A stretch of DNA of 64,000 nt from the NCBI RefSeq assembly GCF_001298105.1, contig NZ_LGJH01000143.1, forward strand, positions 1 to 64,000, given 5' to 3'. Position numbers and translations under genes: made by a program. Source of the DNA: Novosphingobium sp. ST904. GTDB lineage: Bacteria > Pseudomonadota > Alphaproteobacteria > Sphingomonadales > Sphingomonadaceae. Under the pieces are notes generated by a model. That model saw only the letters and a list, made by a program, of their open reading frames with translations. It searched no databases and had not been told where the DNA came from. Below are positions 8,190-17,500 of the stretch, one piece after another (position 1 is the first letter of the stretch; the number at the start of each line of letters is the position of its first letter).

Positions 8190-9632
8190 TCAACCCGCGG
8201 CGCTCCATCCTCCGCCAAGGGCACGAAACGATGCAATCGCGCCTCGCGTTGCTGCGGCGCGCGCCTGGATCGCGCCATCGCGGGTTTCGAGCAGGCGACG
8301 GTCGGCATCCAGCACCTCGATCAGGCTTGCCATTCCGCCCTTGTAGGCGGCCATGGAAGCGTCTCGCGCCCGTGACAGCGAACCTTCGCCCTGGACGAGG
8401 GCCGTCGCGCGCGCTTCCTGTTGCAGCAGTGTGGAGAATGCGTCCTCGACATCCTGCGAGGCGCGCAAAACCGTCAGGCGGTAAGCCGCCAGCGCTTCGA
8501 CATTGCGTCCCTTGGCGGCCTTGATCTCGGCGTCGACCCGCCCGAAATCAAACAGCCGCCAGCGCAGGCCAAACACGCCATTGGCCTGCGTGGCATTTCC
8601 GGTAAACAGCCCGCCTGCAGCCGTGGTCGCCGTTCCCAACAGGGCGCTCAGAGAGAATTTCGGATAATATTCCGATACCGCCACACCAATGCGCGCGTTG
8701 GACGCCGCAAGCGTGCGCTCCGCAGCTATGATGTCGGGGCGACGGCGCAGCAAGGCGGCCGGCCCTCCGGCCGTCGAGATCGCAGGCGGTGCTGGGACTG
8801 GCGTCGAGGCTGCAAGTTCGGGGCGTGTCGTGCCGGGCTGAACGCCGATCAACACGTCGAGTGCATTCATCGCCATGTCGAGCTCGTTCTGCAGAGCCGG
8901 GACGGAGGCGCGGACCTGCGCCAAAGCGCCTTCCGCTTGCCTCAACTGCAATTCGGCAGCCACACCCTTGCGATATTGGAGCGCCACAAGGTCGACCAGC
9001 CGCTGCTGGGTTTCGAGTTGCAAACGCGCGACATCGAGCCGCGCCTGCAACATTCGGATGGCAACATAGGTATCGGCGATTTGCGCCGCGACGGATAGGC
9101 GCGCGGCAACCGCGCCGGCTTGTGACGCCTGCCAGTCGGCGCGCGCCGCATCGCGAGCTGCGTCGCGCCCTCCAAACAGGTCGATTTCCCAGCTGACACC
9201 GAGGTTCAGCTCATAGGTCTCGGTCGACCGCTCGAACTGGGGAAAAGCACTGCCGATCCGTCCGATAGGCGTGTCACGGGACTGATAGACCTCACCGGCC
9301 TGTCCGCTGACCTGACCCGAGGGCATCAGCGCGGCATCCGCACCCTTAAGCGCCGCGCGCGCCTGGACGACGCGTGCGGCCGCCTGCTGGAGATCAAGAT
9401 TCTGCGCCAGTCCCCGTTCGACAAGACTTGTAAGCAGCGGATCATCGAACGTGCGCCACCATGCAACCAAGTCTGCGGATTCCGATGCGGACGATCGCGC
9501 CTCGACCGCAGGTCCGCTCGTAAAGGCGGCCGGCTGTATCGACACCGGGGCTACATAGCGTGGCCCAACTCCGCAGCCGGCAAGAAGGACGGAGCCGCCT
9601 ACGGCGGAAAGAATCGAGTTCAGGGGACGCAT
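8190..9632 (-). CDS. RND efflux outer-membrane lipoprotein, NodT family
   Basis: This intact 480-residue lipoprotein has the lipobox LLAGC with Cys20 as the lipidation site, so it is anchored in the outer membrane. Two outer-membrane efflux protein repeats follow. The first includes WWRTFDDPLLTSLVERGLAQ, NLDLQQAAARVVQAR and LGVSWEIDLFGG; the second includes RRRPDIIAAERTLAASNARI, LRWRLFDFGRVDAEI and SQDVEDAFSTL. It forms the exit duct of a tripartite RND pump. The start at 9632 has a GAGGAAG site. It is divergent from the TetR, adaptor and pump genes on the plus strand, which presumably supply the other two components. Confidence 0.93.
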   Translation of the reverse strand: MRPLNSILSAVGGSVLLAGCGVGPRYVAPVSIQPAAFTSGPAVEARSSASESADLVAWWRTFDDPLLTSLVERGLAQNLDLQQAAARVVQARAALKGADAALMPSGQVSGQAGEVYQSRDTPIGRIGSAFPQFERSTETYELNLGVSWEIDLFGGRDAARDAARADWQASQAGAVAARLSVAAQIADTYVAIRMLQARLDVARLQLETQQRLVDLVALQYRKGVAAELQLRQAEGALAQVRASVPALQNELDMAMNALDVLIGVQPGTTRPELAASTPVPAPPAISTAGGPAALLRRRPDIIAAERTLAASNARIGVAVSEYYPKFSLSALLGTATTAAGGLFTGNATQANGVFGLRWRLFDFGRVDAEIKAAKGRNVEALAAYRLTVLRASQDVEDAFSTLLQQEARATALVQGEGSLSRARDASMAAYKGGMASLIEVLDADRRLLETRDGAIQARAAATRGAIASFRALGGGWSAAG

Positions 9633-9675
9633 CGCTTCCTCAGGACGCAAATGGCAAGATATGACTGATATATAT

Positions 9676-9695
9676 AATGGTCACTCGTTGTCAAT
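9676..9695. promoter_or_regulatory. candidate TetR operator, copy 1 (AATGGTCACTCG half)
   Basis: The 20-bp element AATGGTCACTCGTTGTCAAT lies between the divergent NodT and TetR genes. A related element (14 of 20 bases identical, ending in the same CAAT) occurs at 10368-10387 before the adaptor gene. Sharing an element in both control regions of one efflux locus suggests binding by the TetR regulator encoded between them. This is inferred from sequence and position only. Confidence 0.45.
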
Positions 9696-9722
9696 CATGG
9701 CCTATGTCATTATGCTTGAGCG

Positions 9723-10343
9723 ATGAGCAGCAGCACCTACACCAATGACTCCCCGGTCCGAGGGCCCGCAGAACATGCCGTGCGCGACCAGATCATCGCG
9801 GCGGCGCACGAATGTTTTGCCCGCTATGGCTATGCCAAGACTACCGTGGCCGACCTCGCCAAGGAGATCGGATTCTCAAAAGCCTATATCTATCGCTTCT
9901 TCGAGTCGAAGCAGGCGATCGGGGAAGCAATCTGCGGTTCGCGACTGGAGCAGATCTTAACAGAGGCGCGCGCTGCGATCGATCAAGGCAACAGCGCGAC
10001 AGATCGTCTTCGTCGCATGTTCAAAAGCTTGACAACCCGAAGCGTTGACCTTTTTTTCCATGATCGCAAGATTTATGACATCACGGCCCATTCTGCCGCT
10101 GAGCAATGGGGTTCGTCCCTGGCATACAAGCAGACGCTCAACCACATGCTTGCCGAAATCATCAAGAGCGGCCGAGAAAGCGGCGAGTTCGAGCGCAAGA
10201 CGCCGCTCGACGAGACTTGCAGGGCGATCTTCCATGCCATGACGCCCTTTGTCGATCCGCTCCATCTCGAGCGCAATCTCGACCTGCTTCCCGAAGCTCC
10301 ATCTGAAGTGATGAGCCTCATTCTGCGCAGCCTCGCGCCGTGA
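9723..10343 (+). CDS. TetR-family transcriptional repressor of the adjacent RND pump
   Basis: This 206-residue protein has the classic TetR N-terminal helix-turn-helix: RDQIIAAAHECFARYGYAKT, then TVADLAKEIGFSKAYIYRFF with ESK. The C-terminal all-helical domain is the ligand-binding part and is less conserved. Its gene sits between nodT (divergent) and the adaptor gene (same strand), the standard position for a local repressor of an efflux operon that is relieved by the pump's substrates. Related sequence elements in both flanking control regions are candidate operators. Confidence 0.92.
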   Translation: MSSSTYTNDSPVRGPAEHAVRDQIIAAAHECFARYGYAKTTVADLAKEIGFSKAYIYRFFESKQAIGEAICGSRLEQILTEARAAIDQGNSATDRLRRMFKSLTTRSVDLFFHDRKIYDITAHSAAEQWGSSLAYKQTLNHMLAEIIKSGRESGEFERKTPLDETCRAIFHAMTPFVDPLHLERNLDLLPEAPSEVMSLILRSLAP

Positions 10344-10367
10344 CAATGACTAGTGACCCATTGACAT

Positions 10368-10387
10368 AATGGTTACACGACAACAAT
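10368..10387. promoter_or_regulatory. candidate TetR operator, copy 2, before the adaptor gene
   Basis: AATGGTTACACGACAACAAT lies 28 bp before the adaptor start and matches the element at 9676-9695. A partial inverted copy (AGTGACCCATT) sits just upstream at about 10352-10362, and a TTGACA box at 10361-10366 overlaps the arrangement. Repressor binding here would block the pump promoter. Confidence 0.42.
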
Positions 10388-10415
10388 GCTCCTCCAAAGT
10401 TTGGAGGATCCAGCC

Positions 10416-11501
10416 TTGTCGAGTCGTTTTCTAGGAGCAGGCCTTTGCGTCCTTGCTCTCCCGCTTTCCCTCGCAGCATGCAGCAAGGCGGATGGCGACC
10501 CGCGTACGGAGCCGCCCCTGGTAAGGGTGATGACGTCCGCGTCGCAGGGCGGAATCAATCGCGAATTCACCGGCATCGTCGCAGCCCGTGTGCAGAGCGA
10601 TCTGGGTTTCCGGGTCGGCGGCAAAGTGATCGAACGCCTCGTAAATGCCGGACAGTTCGTCCGGCGCGGCCAGCCGCTTATGCGGATCGATCAGACCGAT
10701 CTCGCGCTTGCAACGCGGGCATCGCAAGAAACGGTGCAGGCCGCGCGTGCACGCTCGGTGCAGACCGCAGCTGACGAGAAGCGTCTGCGCGACCTCGTCG
10801 GCGCGGGAGCGGTCTCGGCTTCCACTTACGATCAGGCAAAGGCCGCAGCGGATTCGGCCCGTGCTCAGCTCGCGGCGGCGGAAGCGCAGGCCCGGGTTTC
10901 GCGCAACGAAGCGAATTACAGCCTCCTCATGGCCGATGCCGACGGCACGGTCGTCGAGACGCTTGCGGAACCTGGGCAGGTGGTGGCAGCAGGCCAGATT
11001 GTTGTCCGGCTGGCCCGGTCCGGCCCACGCGAAGCCCTGGTGCAATTGCCAGAGACGATCCGACCGGCGACCGGCTCGACGGCCCGTGCCCGCACTTATG
11101 GCGGCGCGACGGGGCCGGCGCGCCTGCGTCTTCTTTCCGATGCTGCCAATCCGGCGACGCGCACCTTCGAAGCCCGCTACGTTCTCGAAGGCGCACCGGC
11201 GGACGCTCCGCTCGGATCGACGGTTACTGTTTCGCTGGCGCAGCCCGGAGATGCGTCATCGACCGTGGTGCCGCTCGGCGCAATTCGGGACGAGGGCAAA
11301 GGTCCCGGTGTCTGGGTGATCCGCTCCGGCTCGCCCGCGAGGCTCGCGTGGCGGCCTGTGCGGATCGCGGCGGTCGGTGAGGAGACTGCGACGATCGCAT
11401 CGGGCCTCAAGGCAGGTGAACGCTTCGTTGCCATGGGAGCCCACATGCTGCACCAGGGTCAGGCCGTGCGCACTGCGCTGGTGCCGGGAGCCGCGCAATG
11501 A
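10416..11501 (+). CDS. RND efflux periplasmic adaptor (membrane fusion lipoprotein)
   Basis: The protein is 361 residues if translation begins at the TTG at 10416, which has a perfectly placed GGAGGA site 7 bases upstream; an ATG at 10386 in frame lacks one. The start gives a lipoprotein leader ending LAAC (Cys22). The biotinyl-lipoyl-like domain is visible (GFRVGGKVIERLVNAGQFV and LAEPGQVVAAGQIVVRLA), split by a long helical hairpin rich in Ala, Arg and Gln. The beta-barrel domain follows. The adaptor bridges the inner-membrane pump and NodT in the periplasm. Its last codons overlap the pump start by ATGA, so the two are translationally coupled. Confidence 0.92.
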   Translation: MSSRFLGAGLCVLALPLSLAACSKADGDPRTEPPLVRVMTSASQGGINREFTGIVAARVQSDLGFRVGGKVIERLVNAGQFVRRGQPLMRIDQTDLALATRASQETVQAARARSVQTAADEKRLRDLVGAGAVSASTYDQAKAAADSARAQLAAAEAQARVSRNEANYSLLMADADGTVVETLAEPGQVVAAGQIVVRLARSGPREALVQLPETIRPATGSTARARTYGGATGPARLRLLSDAANPATRTFEARYVLEGAPADAPLGSTVTVSLAQPGDASSTVVPLGAIRDEGKGPGVWVIRSGSPARLAWRPVRIAAVGEETATIASGLKAGERFVAMGAHMLHQGQAVRTALVPGAAQ

Positions 11502-14500
11502 GCGAGCATGCGCCCGAAAAGCGGGGTTTCAACCTCTCCGCGCTCGCCGTGCGCGAGAAATCCGTTACTCTCTTCTTCCTGATTGCCATCGTCGGTGCAG
11601 GTATCTTCTCCTTCCTCAGCCTTGGCCGGGCGGAAGATCCCAGCTTCACCATCAAGGTCATGACCGTGGTTACCGCTTGGCCTGGCGCGACCGCACAGGA
11701 AATGCAGGACCAAGTCGCCGAGCCACTCGAGAAGCGGTTGCAGGAACTGCGCTATTACGACCGCAGTGAAACCTTCACGCGGCCCGGCCTTGCCTTCACC
11801 ACGCTGACGCTGATCGACAAGACGCCCCCGAAAGAGGTGCCGGAGCAATTCTACCAGGCCCGCAAGAAGCTGGGCGATGAAGCCGCGAAGCTGCCTCAGG
11901 GCGTGGTTGGACCTTTCATCAACGACGAATATGGCGACGTCACGTTCGCTCTTTACGCGTTGAAGGCAAAGGGCGAACCGCAGCGGCTGCTCGCGCGCGA
12001 AGCGGAGAGCCTGCGCCAGCGATTGCTCCACGTTCCCGGCGTCAACAAGATCAACATCGTCGGCGAGCGTCCCCAGCGCATCTATGTCGAGTTCGCCCAA
12101 GAGCGTTTGGCGACCCTGGGTGTATCCCCTCGCGATATCTTCACGGCGCTTGCGAGCCAAAATCTGATCACCCCTGCCGGCGCGATCGAAACGAAAGGTC
12201 AGCAAACCCTGGTGCGCCTGGATGGCGCCTTCGACGACCTGACGAAGATCCGTAATGTGCCGATTGTCACCAATGGGCGGACACTGCGCCTGTCCGACAT
12301 CGCCAGTGTGACGCGCGGCTATGAGGATCCGGCGACATTCCTGGTTCGCAGCGAGGGCGAACCCGCCATTCTGCTTGGTGTCATCATGCGCGAGGGCTGG
12401 AACGGTCTCGATCTTGGCAAGTCGCTCAACGCCGAGATCGAGAAAATCTCGTCCGAGCTTCCGGTGGGCATGAGCCTGACGCCGGTGACCGATCAGGCCG
12501 TGAACATCAGCGAAGCCGTCGACCAGTTCATGCATACATTCCTGGAGGCGCTTGCGATCGTGATGATCGTCAGCCTCGTCAGCCTCGGCTGGCGGGTAGG
12601 CATCGTCGTCGCGGCCGCCGTGCCGCTGACGCTTGCGGTGGTGCTGGTCATCATGTGGGCGACTGGCCGGGTCCTCGACCGCATCACGCTGGGCGCGCTC
12701 ATCCTCGCGCTTGGCCTTCTGGTCGATGACGCCATCATCGCCATCGAGATGATGGTCGTGAAGATGGAGGAAGGTTACGACCGCATCAAGGCCTCGGCCT
12801 ATGCCTGGAGCCACACGGCCGCACCGATGCTGGCGGGCACGCTACTGACGGTCATCGGCCTGATGCCGGTTGGGTTTGCCCAGTCCACGGCTGGGGAATA
12901 TGCCGGAAACATCTTCTGGGTAGTAGGCTTTGCCCTCATCGCCTCCTGGTTCGTGGCGGTGATCTTCGCCCCTTACATGGGCGTGAAGCTGCTGCCCAAT
13001 ATCAAGCCGGTCGAAGGCGGGCATTCCGCGATCTATGAGACGCCGCGCTACCAGAAGGTGCGCCGGGTCATAGGTTGGGCGGTGCGCCGTAAGAAGCTGG
13101 TCGCACTGGCGACCCTTGGCGCATTCCTTGTTGCCGGCGCGGGTATGCCGCTGGTGAAGAAGCAGTTCTTTCCCGCTTCCGACCGGCCCGAAGTGCTGGT
13201 CGAGGTGCAGATGCCAAAGGGCACTGCGATCGCCCAGACGGCGAAATCCGCCCAGGAGGTCGAGGCCTGGCTGCGCAAGCAGCCGGAAGCCAAGGTCGTC
13301 ACAACCTATGTCGGACAAGGCGCTCCGCGCTTCTTCATGTCCCTTTCGCCTGAGTTGCCCGATCCGTCGTTCGCCAAGATCATCGTGCGCACGCCGGATG
13401 AGGAATCGCGTGATGCGCTCAAGATCCGCTTGCGCCGGGCTGCGGCAGATGGGCTCGCGCCTGCCGCACGCGTGCGCGCGACGCAGCTCGTGTTTGGTCC
13501 CTATTCGCCGTTCCCTGTCGCCTTCCGTGTCAACGGACCCGATCTCGCAACGGTCCGCTCCATCGCGGCCAAGGTCCAGAACGTCCTTCAAGCCGATCCC
13601 ATGATGCGCACCGTCAACAGCGACTGGAGTGAGCGGGCGCCCGCGCTGCACTTCGTGCTCGACCAGGATCGTCTGCGCGCGATTGGCCTCTCCTCCAGCG
13701 ACGTAGCGCAACAGCTTCAGTTCCTCTTGACCGGCGTCACCGTGAGTCAGGCTCGCGAAGACATCCGTACCGTCGATGTCGTAGTGCGCTCTGAGGGGCC
13801 CGATCGGCTCGATCCGGCGCGTATCGGCGACTACACCCTCACCGGCGCGGACGGGCAGCGCGTCCCGGTCAGCCAGATTGGCCGGATGGAAGTCCGTATG
13901 GAGGACCCGATCCTCCAGCGCCGCGACCGGGTACCGACCATCACGGTGCGCGGCGATATCGCCGATGGGCTTCAGCCGCCCGACGTATCGGCGGCGATGG
14001 CGAAGAAGCTGCAGCCGATCATCGACGATCTGCCGGTCGGCTATCATATCGACATGGCGGGCTCGATCGAGGAGGCTGGCAAGGCCAATGCCGCGCTTGC
14101 GCCGATCTTCCCTATCATGATCGTGCTGATGATGATCGTGATCATCCTTCAGGTGCGCAGCCTGTCGGCAATGTGGATCGTCCTGCTGACAGCGCCGCTC
14201 GGTCTGGTTGGGGTGGTGCCGATCCTGCTGCTGACGGGCCAGCCCTTCGGGTTCAACGCAATCCTGGGGCTCATCGCGCTCGCGGGCATCCTGATGCGAA
14301 ACACGCTGATCCTCATGGGCCAGATCCACGACAACGAGCATGCCGGACTGTCTCCTTTTGATGCGGTGGTCGAGGCGACGGTCCAGCGCTCGCGTCCCGT
14401 CATCCTGACAGCGCTGGCTGCCGTGCTGGCGTTCGTGCCGCTGATCAGTTCGGTGTTCTGGGGATCCATGGCGGTGACGCTGATTGGCGGCACCTTGGGC

Positions 14501-14635
14501 GGGACCGTCCTTACCCTGTTGTTCCTGCCCGCGCTCTACGCACTCTGGTATCGCATCGCGCCGCCATCGGGCGATGACCGGTCGGCGACGCAGGCCACCG
14601 CGCACGGCCCGGCGCCACGGGAACGCCTGGCATGA
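11498..14635 (+). CDS. RND-family efflux pump, inner-membrane permease
   Basis: This full-length protein of 1045 residues has the repeated RND architecture: a first membrane helix near residues 20-40 (VTLFFLIAIVGAGIFSFLSL), a large periplasmic loop, six helices including the proton-relay segment LALGLLVDDAIIAIEMMVVK (about residues 400-420), a second large loop, and six final helices. The resistance-nodulation-division family uses the proton gradient to expel hydrophobic or amphipathic compounds. It is coupled to the adaptor by ATGA overlap. The sequence is closer to the general HAE-like group than to metal exporters, but the substrate cannot be read from sequence. Confidence 0.93.
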   Translation: MSEHAPEKRGFNLSALAVREKSVTLFFLIAIVGAGIFSFLSLGRAEDPSFTIKVMTVVTAWPGATAQEMQDQVAEPLEKRLQELRYYDRSETFTRPGLAFTTLTLIDKTPPKEVPEQFYQARKKLGDEAAKLPQGVVGPFINDEYGDVTFALYALKAKGEPQRLLAREAESLRQRLLHVPGVNKINIVGERPQRIYVEFAQERLATLGVSPRDIFTALASQNLITPAGAIETKGQQTLVRLDGAFDDLTKIRNVPIVTNGRTLRLSDIASVTRGYEDPATFLVRSEGEPAILLGVIMREGWNGLDLGKSLNAEIEKISSELPVGMSLTPVTDQAVNISEAVDQFMHTFLEALAIVMIVSLVSLGWRVGIVVAAAVPLTLAVVLVIMWATGRVLDRITLGALILALGLLVDDAIIAIEMMVVKMEEGYDRIKASAYAWSHTAAPMLAGTLLTVIGLMPVGFAQSTAGEYAGNIFWVVGFALIASWFVAVIFAPYMGVKLLPNIKPVEGGHSAIYETPRYQKVRRVIGWAVRRKKLVALATLGAFLVAGAGMPLVKKQFFPASDRPEVLVEVQMPKGTAIAQTAKSAQEVEAWLRKQPEAKVVTTYVGQGAPRFFMSLSPELPDPSFAKIIVRTPDEESRDALKIRLRRAAADGLAPAARVRATQLVFGPYSPFPVAFRVNGPDLATVRSIAAKVQNVLQADPMMRTVNSDWSERAPALHFVLDQDRLRAIGLSSSDVAQQLQFLLTGVTVSQAREDIRTVDVVVRSEGPDRLDPARIGDYTLTGADGQRVPVSQIGRMEVRMEDPILQRRDRVPTITVRGDIADGLQPPDVSAAMAKKLQPIIDDLPVGYHIDMAGSIEEAGKANAALAPIFPIMIVLMMIVIILQVRSLSAMWIVLLTAPLGLVGVVPILLLTGQPFGFNAILGLIALAGILMRNTLILMGQIHDNEHAGLSPFDAVVEATVQRSRPVILTALAAVLAFVPLISSVFWGSMAVTLIGGTLGGTVLTLLFLPALYALWYRIAPPSGDDRSATQATAHGPAPRERLA

Positions 14636-14681
14636 GCAGCGCCATCTTCAGGACGAGGTCCGGTCTATCGAGAGATGTTCC

Positions 14682-14921
14682 ATGGCAATAAGTGAAAGGT
14701 TGCGCAGCACTTGGTCGAGCCTCTGGCGCTATCTCGAGGTGCTCGACCACGCCGCTGCCTATGATCCACTCGAAGAGCAGCGGCGGTGGATCGCCGGTCT
14801 CGAGGCCCGCATTGCAGAGGTTGAGGCGGCGCTGTCGTCGGGACAAGAGGGGCCATTCCCGCCGTCTCAGCCAATATCCTGGCGCGTAGGCTGCGCGAGC
14901 TCGAAGAAGCCGAGATCATAA
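14682..14921 (+). CDS. small coiled-coil protein, tail possibly replaced
   Basis: The open frame encodes MAISERLRSTWSSLWRYLEV, then LDHAAAYDPLEEQRRWIAGL and EARIAEVEAAL. It is a charged helical protein of about 60 residues of the kind often found as small orphan genes in sphingomonads. After GQEGPFPP the frame runs into 20 codons that overlap, in another frame, the remnant of an HxlR regulator. The natural C-terminus was therefore probably lost at a deletion junction near 14850. The ribosome-binding site (GAGAGA) is moderate. The function is unknown. Confidence 0.45.
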   Translation: MAISERLRSTWSSLWRYLEVLDHAAAYDPLEEQRRWIAGLEARIAEVEAALSSGQEGPFPPSQPISWRVGCASSKKPRS

Positions 14922-15046
14922 GCCGGCGGGCGCTGACAGCCCCTGCTGGCTGTAAGGTCTATGAACTGACCTCGCTTGGCGAAGCGGCGCACCCGGTCAT
15001 CGGGACAATCGATCGATGGGCATCGGTGCTTGTCCGGCTAGGGTAG
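14852..15046 (+). pseudogene. HxlR-type regulator, C-terminal remnant
   Basis: The frame reads AIPAVSANILARRLRELEEA, then EIISRRALTAP, VYELTSLGEAAHPVI and DRWASVLVRLG, ending at TAG 15044-15046. This is the recognition helix, wing and C-terminal helix of an HxlR winged-helix regulator, typically about 110-150 residues. The first half of the domain is missing: upstream in this frame lies a TGA and the coding sequence of a different small protein. This indicates a deletion junction rather than a single-base error. Confidence 0.7.
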
Positions 15047-15269
15047 TTTGAACCAAGGTCTCAGAATAATCTGCCGAAAGAATAGCCTTTATGGTGTTAT
15101 TATCATCGGAAGCCATCCGACAGCACTCTGCTCGGCCTCGGTCGATGGACACTAGCATTACAACTGGCCGAAGGGTCTGCTTTGGCTAGGTCCGGTCATA
15201 ATCTGAATGTCCGCTCCCAAGCCTGCGAAAATCTCGGTCGAACGGCTTGGTTGGGCGCTATGCAGGTGT

Positions 15270-16667
15270 TTAATCCGAGGCGGCCTGGATGGGCATGCTT
15301 GCCGAAGCTTGTGCGGGGAAGCGCAAGGTTACCCGCAGGCCCGGTGCCGCGTCGGCAAATTCGATTCTGGCACCGTGGACCTGGGCGATGGCGGCGACCA
15401 TGCTCAGGCCGAGCCCTTCGCCGGGAATGCCCGCCGAGCCTTCCGCACGGTAGAACGGCTCGGTCACGCGCGCGCGGTCGGCCGGGGCTAGGCCCGGGCC
15501 GTCGTCCGCCACGCTCAGCACCACCTCATCCGCCCGCCGGACTGCGCGGACTTCCACCCTTCCCCCGTCAGGCGCGTGCTTGAGCGCGTTGTCGAGGAGG
15601 TTCGAAATCGCCTGAAACACCATGTCGAGGTCGAGATCGGCCACCAGCGGGCGCCGCGCGAGAAGCTCCAGCTCGATCTCTCTCCGCTCGGCTTCCGGCT
15701 GGTAGAATTCGACCACGTCTTCCAGGAGTTGCACCAGATCGGTGCGCTGGAGCCGCACCGTGGCCCGGCCGCCTTCCAACCGGGAAATGCGGATCAGGGC
15801 GGCGAATATCTGGCGGAGCCGGTTGGCCTCCACGATGGCCTCGCCGATGGCGATGCGGGCTGCCGGGTCGTGGCCGAGATCGTGTTCCAGCACTTCGAGC
15901 TTGCCCGCCAGACGCGCCAGCGGGGTGCGCAGTTCGTGCGCGGCGTTGTCGGACACCCGGCGGACCGCGTCGAACAGGCTCTCGATCCGCGAAAGCATCA
16001 GGTTCAGCGTTACGCAGAGCCGGTCGAAGTCGTCGTTCGTGCCCCGCACCGGCACACGGCCGGAAAGGTCGCCTTCCATCACCTGCAAGGCCGTGGACGT
16101 GATCGTGTCGATCCGCTTGCCGATGGTGTGGCTCATCAGCCAGCCGCCGGTAAGCCCCAACGCCAGCGTGCCGCAGAGCATCCACAGCGCGCCGGTGCGC
16201 AACATGTCTTCATCGTCCACGATATCCTCGACATCGCGGCCCACGATCAGGCGCCCGCCGTCCGGCATCGTCTGGTCGCGCACCAGCGCGGAGTGGTCGA
16301 TCTCGAAACCGTCCACGAACCTGTCGGCCTCGATGATGGACAAGTGCCGGTTCGGTACCGGCGCCCAGCTCGGCAGGTTGGTGGCGAGGATTTCGCCGTC
16401 CGGCGCGATCAGGGCATGGAACGGGATACGCTGGTCCGCGCGGTGCGAGCGTCGCTCCAGCGCCGCCCGCGCCGCCGCGATCCCGTGCGCGCGGTAGATC
16501 GCGGCGATCTCGCTTGCCTCGGCCTCCACCACCGAACTGACCTGATCCATCGGCCGCTCCACGCGGAACCAGTAGCCCGCGCCGATCATCAGCCCGACGG
16601 AAAGGCTGAACAGCACCGCGTAAGTCAGCGCGAGCCGGAACGACAGGCTGCGCAGCAGGCGCTTCAT
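15270..16667 (-). CDS. sensor histidine kinase, EnvZ/OmpR-type system
   Basis: This 465-residue inner-membrane kinase has a first membrane helix at about residues 10-32, a periplasmic sensor region, and a second helix at about 170-190 (GALWMLCGTLALGLTGGW). A HAMP linker follows, then a HisKA domain with the phospho-acceptor His in NAAHELRTPLARLAGK, and an HATPase domain with N-box NLLDNALKHAPDGG, G1 box VADDGPGLAP and G2 box GEGLGLSMVAAIA. The start at 16667 follows the response regulator stop by 7 bases, so the two are co-transcribed. The stimulus is unknown; the adjacent RND operon and polysaccharide-like gene suggest envelope stress. Confidence 0.93.
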   Translation of the reverse strand: MKRLLRSLSFRLALTYAVLFSLSVGLMIGAGYWFRVERPMDQVSSVVEAEASEIAAIYRAHGIAAARAALERRSHRADQRIPFHALIAPDGEILATNLPSWAPVPNRHLSIIEADRFVDGFEIDHSALVRDQTMPDGGRLIVGRDVEDIVDDEDMLRTGALWMLCGTLALGLTGGWLMSHTIGKRIDTITSTALQVMEGDLSGRVPVRGTNDDFDRLCVTLNLMLSRIESLFDAVRRVSDNAAHELRTPLARLAGKLEVLEHDLGHDPAARIAIGEAIVEANRLRQIFAALIRISRLEGGRATVRLQRTDLVQLLEDVVEFYQPEAERREIELELLARRPLVADLDLDMVFQAISNLLDNALKHAPDGGRVEVRAVRRADEVVLSVADDGPGLAPADRARVTEPFYRAEGSAGIPGEGLGLSMVAAIAQVHGARIEFADAAPGLRVTLRFPAQASASMPIQAASD

Positions 16668-16674
16668 GGCCTTG

Positions 16675-17352
16675 TCACTCCGGCCGCATGACGTAGCCAA
16701 GCCCGCGGATCGTGTGGATCAGCGGCGCCTCGTCGTCCTGCGCGATCTTCTGGCGCAGCTTGGAAATGTGCTGGTCGATGATGTTGGTCTGGGGATCGAA
16801 ATTGTAGTCCCACACGTTCTCCAGCAGCATCGAACGGGTCACCACCCGCCCCGCATTCCGCGCGAGATAGGCGAGAATCCGCAGTTCGCGCAGGGTCAGG
16901 TTGATCCGCCGGCTGCCCCGGGAAACCACGTGAGCAACAAGATCGATCTCCAGGTCGGCCACCCGCAAGAAGTCGCTCGGCTCGGTGACGGCGGCGCCGC
17001 GGCGACCGAGGCTTTCCACCCGCGCCAGCAGTTCCGACATCGCGAAGGGCTTGGCCATGTAATCGTCGCCGCCCGCGCGCAGGCCGCGCACGCGCTCGTC
17101 CACATCGCCCAGGGCGCTGACGATCAGGACCGGCGTGGCGTTCTCCGTCGCGCGCAGCGCCGCCAGCAGCTTGAGCCCGTCCAGCGAGGGGAGCATCCGG
17201 TCCAGAACGATGACGTCGTAGGTCTCGCAAGTGGCCTGGATCAGCCCTTCGCGCCCGTCCGCCCGATGCTCGACAATGTGCCCGGCCTCGCGAAGACCCG
17301 CCGCGACATGGGCAGCCAGACTGGCATCGTCTTCGACAAGCAGGATCTGCAT
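16675..17352 (-). CDS. OmpR/PhoB-family response regulator
   Basis: The 225-residue protein has a receiver domain (MQILLVEDDASLAAHVAAGL; phospho-acceptor Asp in VIVLDRMLPSLDG; Lys in YMAKPFAMSELLARV) and a C-terminal winged helix ending DQHISKLRQKIAQDDE and IRGLGYVMRP. It is an intact DNA-binding output protein and is the first gene of the pair with the downstream kinase. It diverges from the damaged glycerophosphotransferase-like gene. Confidence 0.95.
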   Translation of the reverse strand: MQILLVEDDASLAAHVAAGLREAGHIVEHRADGREGLIQATCETYDVIVLDRMLPSLDGLKLLAALRATENATPVLIVSALGDVDERVRGLRAGGDDYMAKPFAMSELLARVESLGRRGAAVTEPSDFLRVADLEIDLVAHVVSRGSRRINLTLRELRILAYLARNAGRVVTRSMLLENVWDYNFDPQTNIIDQHISKLRQKIAQDDEAPLIHTIRGLGYVMRPE

Positions 17353-17500
17353 ATGCGGTTATCGTCGGCCCGTGATCGCAGGAACATGTGCTCGTACCGG
17401 CACCGCGCGCCCACGTCGAGTGCGGCGAGCCGAATGCAACATGGGCAAATCCAAATGTTTCCGCAATCATGGCGAGACACTGGCGCGGCATAGGCCGAGC

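Noticed and set aside
12842..14605. 587-codon open frame on the minus strand inside the RND pump gene
   Set aside because: It is antisense to an intact pump and its composition is that of a high-GC shadow frame (many Arg, His, Gln, Asp). No family motif.
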